A stretch of 9,315 nucleotides of DNA from an uncultured Pseudomonadota bacterium. Lineage in GTDB: Bacteria > Pseudomonadota > Gammaproteobacteria > Xanthomonadales > Ahniellaceae. Of the stretch, positions 6,237 through 9,315 are shown piece by piece; the stretch's first letter is position 1; each line of letters begins with the position of its first letter. The translations under genes and the position numbers were made by a program. The stretch is from assembly GCA_937996755.1 (NCBI GenBank), contig CALKUS010000154.1, positions 1-9,315 of the forward strand, read 5' to 3'. Below the pieces are notes generated by a model. The model was given only the letters and a program-made list of their open reading frames with translations, was not told the DNA's origin and ran no database searches.

Positions 6237-6389
6237 TCAGGTGCTGAAGGCGTTGCGGCCTTTCGCCTTCGCACGATACAACGCCTCGTGCGCGCGCTGG
6301 ATGAGCTCGGCCGGATTTCGTCCGACACGCCACATCGCGACACCACTGCTGATGGTCACGACGCGCACCTGCCGGAAATCCCGGCGCGC
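6237..6389 (-). pseudogene. C-terminal remnant of a GGDEF (diguanylate cyclase) domain
   Basis: About 50 codons on the minus strand read as the last part of a GGDEF domain. RVVTISSGVAMW is the penultimate-strand motif. NPAELIQRAHEALYRAKAKG followed by RNAF matches the conserved ADxALYxAKxxGRN ending, with His in place of the usual Asp. A stop follows at 6237. The catalytic GGDEF motif, the allosteric site and the rest of the domain are absent, because the reading frame upstream runs directly into REP repeats at 6394. Intact diguanylate cyclases make cyclic di-GMP; this fragment cannot. A frame stays open through the repeats to 6680 (147 codons), but that extension is translated repeat DNA. 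The remnant ends 34 bp before the DUF3011 start, in the same orientation, so any promoter for the DUF3011 gene may lie in or beyond the repeats. Confidence 0.75.
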
Positions 6390-6393
6390 CACG

Positions 6394-6513
6394 GGGAGGG
6401 GCGACAGCCCCGACCGGGATCGCTTTGGCGGTCGGGGCTCTCGCCCCTCCCACAGTTCCCCCGATCGCATCATGAGCTTGTGGGAGTGACGAGAGCTCCG
6501 ATCGGAGTTGCCG
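6394..6513. repeat. REP unit 1: inverted REP pair plus a single REP
   Basis: Two inverted arms of 22 bp (6394-6415 and 6430-6451, 21 of 22 matching) enclose a 14-nt loop. Each arm is itself a small REP hairpin, GGGGC-GACA-GCCCC on one side and GGGGC-GAGA-GCCCC on the other. A third, diverged REP (GTGGGAGTGACGAGAGCTCC, from 6480) follows in direct orientation. Such GTG-headed inverted pairs are typical of REPINs spread by RAYT (Y1 family) transposases, which are encoded elsewhere. The left arm lacks its GTG head, where it abuts the GGDEF remnant. Confidence 0.85.
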
Positions 6514-6533
6514 GATCGCACCATCGGCATTGT

Positions 6534-6653
6534 GGGAGGGGCGAAAGCCCCGACCGGGTTCGCTGTACCGGTCGGGGCTTTCGCCCCTCCCACAGTTCCT
6601 CCGATCGCATCGTGAGCTCGTGGGAGTGACGCGAGCGCCGATCGCAATTGCCG
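6534..6653. repeat. REP unit 2: direct copy of unit 1 at a 140-bp period
   Basis: This is a second copy of unit 1, offset by exactly 140 bp. The inverted pair is perfect over 26 bp when the flanking GTG is counted (6532-6557 and 6568-6593, 10-nt loop). Each arm contains a GGGGC stem with a GAAA loop. The following stretch 6591-6653 matches 6451-6513 at 56 of 63 positions and carries the single REP at 6620-6644. The perfect arms suggest this copy is the younger or better preserved one. Confidence 0.85.
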
Positions 6654-6676
6654 TGGATGCACCGCAAAGTCGTGGA

Positions 6677-7138
6677 TCACCGATCGTCACGGAGCCAGGA
6701 TCCGGCTTCGCGCACGCAATCGGAAAGCAGGTAGCGATTGAGGCACACGCAGTGCGCGCGGCCTGCCTCGAGGTCGTCCCAGTCGCGCAGCGTGCGCTCG
6801 GCCGCCGCGCGTCGTGCCTGTCCGGCGAGCGATGCGTCCGCTTCCGAGGCGACGCGCGCGAGCATGCGGCGGTGGCGATCCGCCCAGCGATGCACCACAT
6901 CGGCGTCCTCGTCGCGCACTCGCGCGACGAGCGCATCCAGGCGCGCCTGCAACGCAATCCGCCGCTGGCGATCGCGCGCGATCGATTCCAGCGCCTGCAG
7001 CCGCTCGCTCGTCGAACCGCCGTGCTGCTCGAGGAACTCCGCCTTGCCCGCGATGCGATGCTCGGCCGCCTCGACCTGCTGCCGCAGGTCCTCGAGCGCG
7101 AGGACCGGATCGCGGCGCGTGCCCGCTGACTCGTCCAT
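6677..7138 (-). CDS. Small helical protein of unknown function
   Basis: I do not recognise this 153-residue protein. It is charged and almost entirely helical in character. Regions at about 11-35 and 43-75 (ALEDLRQQVEAAEHRIA; RLQALESIARDRQRRIALQA) have the heptad-like spacing of a coiled coil. A second helical region spans 78-125, and a C-terminal part carries three cysteines (130, 132, 141) in HCVCLNRYLLSDCVREA. No signal peptide or membrane segment is seen, so it is probably cytosolic. The three cysteines are too few and irregular to claim a metal site. GGGAGG lies 6 nt before the ATG, which supports the start. The gene is divergent from the following propeller gene, and its stop lies 23 bp from the REP units, which may affect its mRNA end. 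Translation of the other frames here is low-complexity, so this is the most credible gene. Confidence 0.7.
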   Translation of the reverse strand: MDESAGTRRDPVLALEDLRQQVEAAEHRIAGKAEFLEQHGGSTSERLQALESIARDRQRRIALQARLDALVARVRDEDADVVHRWADRHRRMLARVASEADASLAGQARRAAAERTLRDWDDLEAGRAHCVCLNRYLLSDCVREAGSWLRDDR

Positions 7139-7272
7139 CGCCGCCTCCCGTCATCGTCGGACCGCGGCGCAGAAAATGATGCGCCCGCGCGTCGCGCCGG
7201 ACAAGCATCAGGAAGGTGGAAACGCAGGGCGCGCGGGTGCAAGCTCTGCGTGTCGCCGCCCGCCCGTATCCG

Positions 7273-8793
7273 ATGCGCATCGCCGTCACCATCGTGTTGC
7301 TGGCTTCGCTCGTCGCGCCGGGCGCACGCGCGGACGCCATCACGCTCGTGTCCGCGAATCCCACGGGCACCGCGGCCGACGCGCCGTCGGCGGCGATCGC
7401 CATGGCGCGCGACGGCACCGTGCTGTTCGAAAGCGGCGCGAGCGACCTGGTGGCGCTGCCAGCGCGCGGCGGGACGCAGGTCTACGCCTGGCGCGACGGC
7501 ACGGTACGCCTCGTTTCCCGCGCGATCGACGGCGGCCGTTCGAACGGCACGTCGCGTGCGCTCGCGATCAGCGCGAACGGCCGCAGGATCGCGTTCACCA
7601 GCACGGCGCCGGATGCGCTGGGCATCGGCACGAACCCCGGCGGGCATGCGCAGCTGTTCGTCGCGGACCTCGTCGACGACAGCATCGTCCTGGTGTCGCA
7701 TGCGCTCGGCGCCCCGACTCGCGGCGGCAACGGGCCCATCACGCTCGCGATGCTGTCGGAGGATGGTTCGGTCGTCGCGTTCCAGGGGTCGCCCAGTGAC
7801 GTTTCCCCTCGCCTCGCTGCCGGCGAAAACGTCTATGCGTGGAATGGCTCCACCGAACCAGAGCTCGTGTCCATGAATTCGGCCGGCTTCGGCGGCTTGA
7901 ACGATTCGTACCTGAAGGGCATGAGCGCCGATGGTCGCCACATCCTGTTCGAGACCACGGGAGCGAACATCGTGCAGGGTGTCGTCGACTTCAATGGGAG
8001 TTTCGATGGGTTCCTGCGCGATCGCAGCGCGCAATCGACCAGGCTCGTCACACACCGCCGCGACGACCCGACGACGGCATCCACCAACGGCGCCCGCACC
8101 GTTGCCGTCAGCGCAGACGGCCGCAGCGTCCTGCTCGACAGCTTCTCCGAGTTCTTGGCGGGCGTCGGAGGAAACTCCGAGAACACCTACGTCTGGAGCC
8201 GAGTGAGCGACGTGTACACGCTCGTTTCGCACCGGTGGGACGACTACTCGACGTCGGCGGGTAGCCTCTCACGGGCGATAGCGCTCAGTGCTGACGGCGC
8301 AACCGTGCTTTTCCGGTCCTACTCCACGAACCTGGTAGCGAGCGTCGACGACAACGCCCAGGAGGACCTGTTCGTTTGGCGGGCGGGTGTCGGAAGCGCA
8401 GTCGTCACTCGACGGGCAGATGGCAGCGCCACATCCTGGGGATACTTCGCCTCCGGGTTTCTCAGTGAGGACGGCAAAACCGTGGCTTTCTACAGCAGGG
8501 CGGCAGACCAGAATTGGGCAACGGACGACGCAAACAATGCGTGGGATGCATTTGCCTACGACGTCGCGACTGGCGACGTGCGAACGTTGAGTGTCGCCCA
8601 CGGCCAGAACCGGACCGGCAAGGCGCAATCGCAGCCCCGCGCCGTCCTGGCGGACGGCTCGGTGCTGATGGATTCGCGGGCCGGCGACCTCGCGCCGGCG
8701 GACGTCAACAACGCGAACGACGTGTTCGTGTACCGTCGATCGGCGTTGCTCTCGGACGGATTCTCGCTGGAATGTGCCAGGCTCAGCACATGA
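7273..8793 (+). CDS. Secreted TolB/WD40-like beta-propeller protein
   Basis: This 506-residue protein has a clear signal peptide (MRIAVTIVLLASLVAPGARA, cleavage after ARA at 20). Eight copies of a ~45-60-residue repeat follow. Each has an A-x-S-A-D-G-type turn (46, 101, 163, 219, 281, 340, 399 and 460) followed by a V-x-F-x-S strand, and seven end with an LVS-like strand (79, 138, 197, 257, 317, 377, 437). The eighth lacks that strand, while an extra ITLVS lies at 23-27 right after the signal peptide. This suggests an eight-bladed propeller closed by pairing the N- and C-termini. Related proteins are periplasmic or extracellular and of mostly unknown function; no enzyme motif is seen. The tail LLSDGFSLECARLST may be a variant of the short DGFE-type endings of such proteins. 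An in-frame GTG at 7216 would put 19 residues before the signal peptide and is rejected. No clear Shine-Dalgarno is seen. Confidence 0.88.
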   Translation: MRIAVTIVLLASLVAPGARADAITLVSANPTGTAADAPSAAIAMARDGTVLFESGASDLVALPARGGTQVYAWRDGTVRLVSRAIDGGRSNGTSRALAISANGRRIAFTSTAPDALGIGTNPGGHAQLFVADLVDDSIVLVSHALGAPTRGGNGPITLAMLSEDGSVVAFQGSPSDVSPRLAAGENVYAWNGSTEPELVSMNSAGFGGLNDSYLKGMSADGRHILFETTGANIVQGVVDFNGSFDGFLRDRSAQSTRLVTHRRDDPTTASTNGARTVAVSADGRSVLLDSFSEFLAGVGGNSENTYVWSRVSDVYTLVSHRWDDYSTSAGSLSRAIALSADGATVLFRSYSTNLVASVDDNAQEDLFVWRAGVGSAVVTRRADGSATSWGYFASGFLSEDGKTVAFYSRAADQNWATDDANNAWDAFAYDVATGDVRTLSVAHGQNRTGKAQSQPRAVLADGSVLMDSRAGDLAPADVNNANDVFVYRRSALLSDGFSLECARLST

Positions 8794-8817
8794 CCGATCT
8801 CGTGACACAGGACCTCC

Positions 8818-9315
8818 GTGAACGTGGACAGGTTCCGCATGGCGGCCGAGATCCTCGCCAAGGAGGCGGAGATCGGCCAGACGCCCGACGAGATCCTCGA
8901 GTTCAAGCACCGGCTCGGCGGCGTCTTCGAGAAGCGCCTCGGTGACCTCGATCAGGCGATCGCCGCGTACCGCGACGTGCTCAACGCCGCCCCCGAGCAC
9001 GAGGCGACGATGGCCGCGCTCGAGGCCCTGTTCGCCTCCGGCGTGAAGCAGATGGAGATCGGCGAGATCCTCGAGCCGCTCTACCGTCAGGCGAACGAGT
9101 GGGAGAAGCTCGTCCGCGTCTACGAGGCGCAGCTCGCCCACACGCCAGCCCAGAAGCCCAACGAGGACGCGCTCGGCGGCCCCGAGGATCGCCTCGCCGC
9201 GTACTACCGCATCGCGGAGCTCCTCGAAGACAAGCTGATGGACCCGGTGCGCACGCTCGACGTGTACATCCGCGCCCTGAAGGAGTTCCCACTCGACGAG
9301 AAGTCGAGCGAGGAA
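8818..9315 (+). CDS. TPR repeat protein, partial (runs off the window)
   Basis: An open frame of 166 codons continues past the window end. It is rich in amphipathic helices with tetratricopeptide character. HRLGGVFEKRLGDLDQAIAA (31-50), then YRDVLNAAPEHE, is a near-canonical TPR. A similar unit lies around 124-158 (LAAYYRIAELLEDK, then DVYIRALKEFP). Between them, LEPLYRQANEWEKLVRVYEA (85-104) resembles the repeats of very large TPR proteins common in Myxococcota. TPRs are protein-binding scaffolds; the partner is unknown. The in-frame stop at 8803 leaves GTG 8818 (AGGA 5 nt upstream), GTG 8824 or ATG 8839 as starts. There is no signal peptide, and the sequence reads like the middle of a longer protein. 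Codon use differs sharply from the rest of the window (CTC 17 to CTG 3; GAG 21 to GAA 2), so it may not belong to the same genome. Confidence 0.65.
   Translation, partial: MNVDRFRMAAEILAKEAEIGQTPDEILEFKHRLGGVFEKRLGDLDQAIAAYRDVLNAAPEHEATMAALEALFASGVKQMEIGEILEPLYRQANEWEKLVRVYEAQLAHTPAQKPNEDALGGPEDRLAAYYRIAELLEDKLMDPVRTLDVYIRALKEFPLDEKSSEE

Noticed and set aside
6393..6400. GGGGAGGG as a fifth KOPS
   Set aside because: It points away from dif and is formed by the edge of a REP arm, so it is more simply explained as part of the repeat.
6394..6653. CRISPR-like array
   Set aside because: There are only two units of ~120 bp with internal inverted pairs, and no short repeats with regular unique spacers. 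The structure is REP/REPIN.
7216..7272. GTG start 19 codons upstream of the eight-bladed propeller
   Set aside because: It would bury the signal peptide, and its AGGAAG is too close to the GTG to act as a normal ribosome site.
6184..8232. 682-codon minus-strand open frame
   Set aside because: It runs through the REP units and antisense to the signal-peptide-bearing propeller gene. Its composition is shadow-like, with no recognisable domain.
8269..9141. 290-codon minus-strand open frame spanning the propeller end and the TPR fragment
   Set aside because: It is antisense to the repeat-structured propeller and TPR proteins and has no motif of its own.

Overview
The window is GC-rich bacterial DNA, probably from a gammaproteobacterium of the Xanthomonadales/Lysobacterales type. 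Four things point that way: a near-canonical gammaproteobacterial dif site, DUF3011 repeats, GTGGGAG-headed REP/REPIN hairpins, and secreted beta-propeller proteins ending in short Asp-Phe-rich tails. The lineage is inferred from these features and not from any database match.

Layout. 101-787 (-) is a four-helix DUF6766-type membrane protein with an internal duplication. 880-1326 (+) is a VOC/glyoxalase-fold protein, divergent from it. 1329-2417 (-) is a YdiK-like AI-2E family transporter, convergent with the VOC gene and only 2 bp away. 2561-3616 (+) is a secreted protein with a DUF3887-like domain followed by an M23 peptidase domain. Its last codons run into a dif site at 3592-3619. 3718-5448 (+) is a secreted protein with an N-terminal beta-sandwich-like region and an apparent seven-bladed propeller. 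A hairpin at 5451-5479 separates it from a convergent three-repeat DUF3011 protein (5489-6202, -). Upstream of that lies a REP-truncated GGDEF remnant (6237-6389, -) and two 140-bp-period REP units (6394-6653). 6677-7138 (-) is a small helical protein of unknown function. 7273-8793 (+) is a secreted, apparently eight-bladed TolB/WD40-like propeller. An open TPR reading frame (8818 to the window end, +) has clearly different codon use.

The most informative element is the dif site, the XerC/XerD target for chromosome dimer resolution. FtsK-orienting KOPS octamers (GGGNAGGG) lie on the + strand at 1084, 1126 and 1592 and on the - strand at 5087. All four point toward dif, so the window probably spans the replication terminus, where the two replichores meet. 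One further octamer at 6393 has the opposite polarity, but it is part of a REP.

The genes do not form one pathway. They are mostly single transcription units, with several secreted or membrane proteins of unknown role. I see no defence system, CRISPR array, tRNA, rRNA or intact transposase. The last ~500 bases may come from another genome (assembly chimera) or from a transferred segment.
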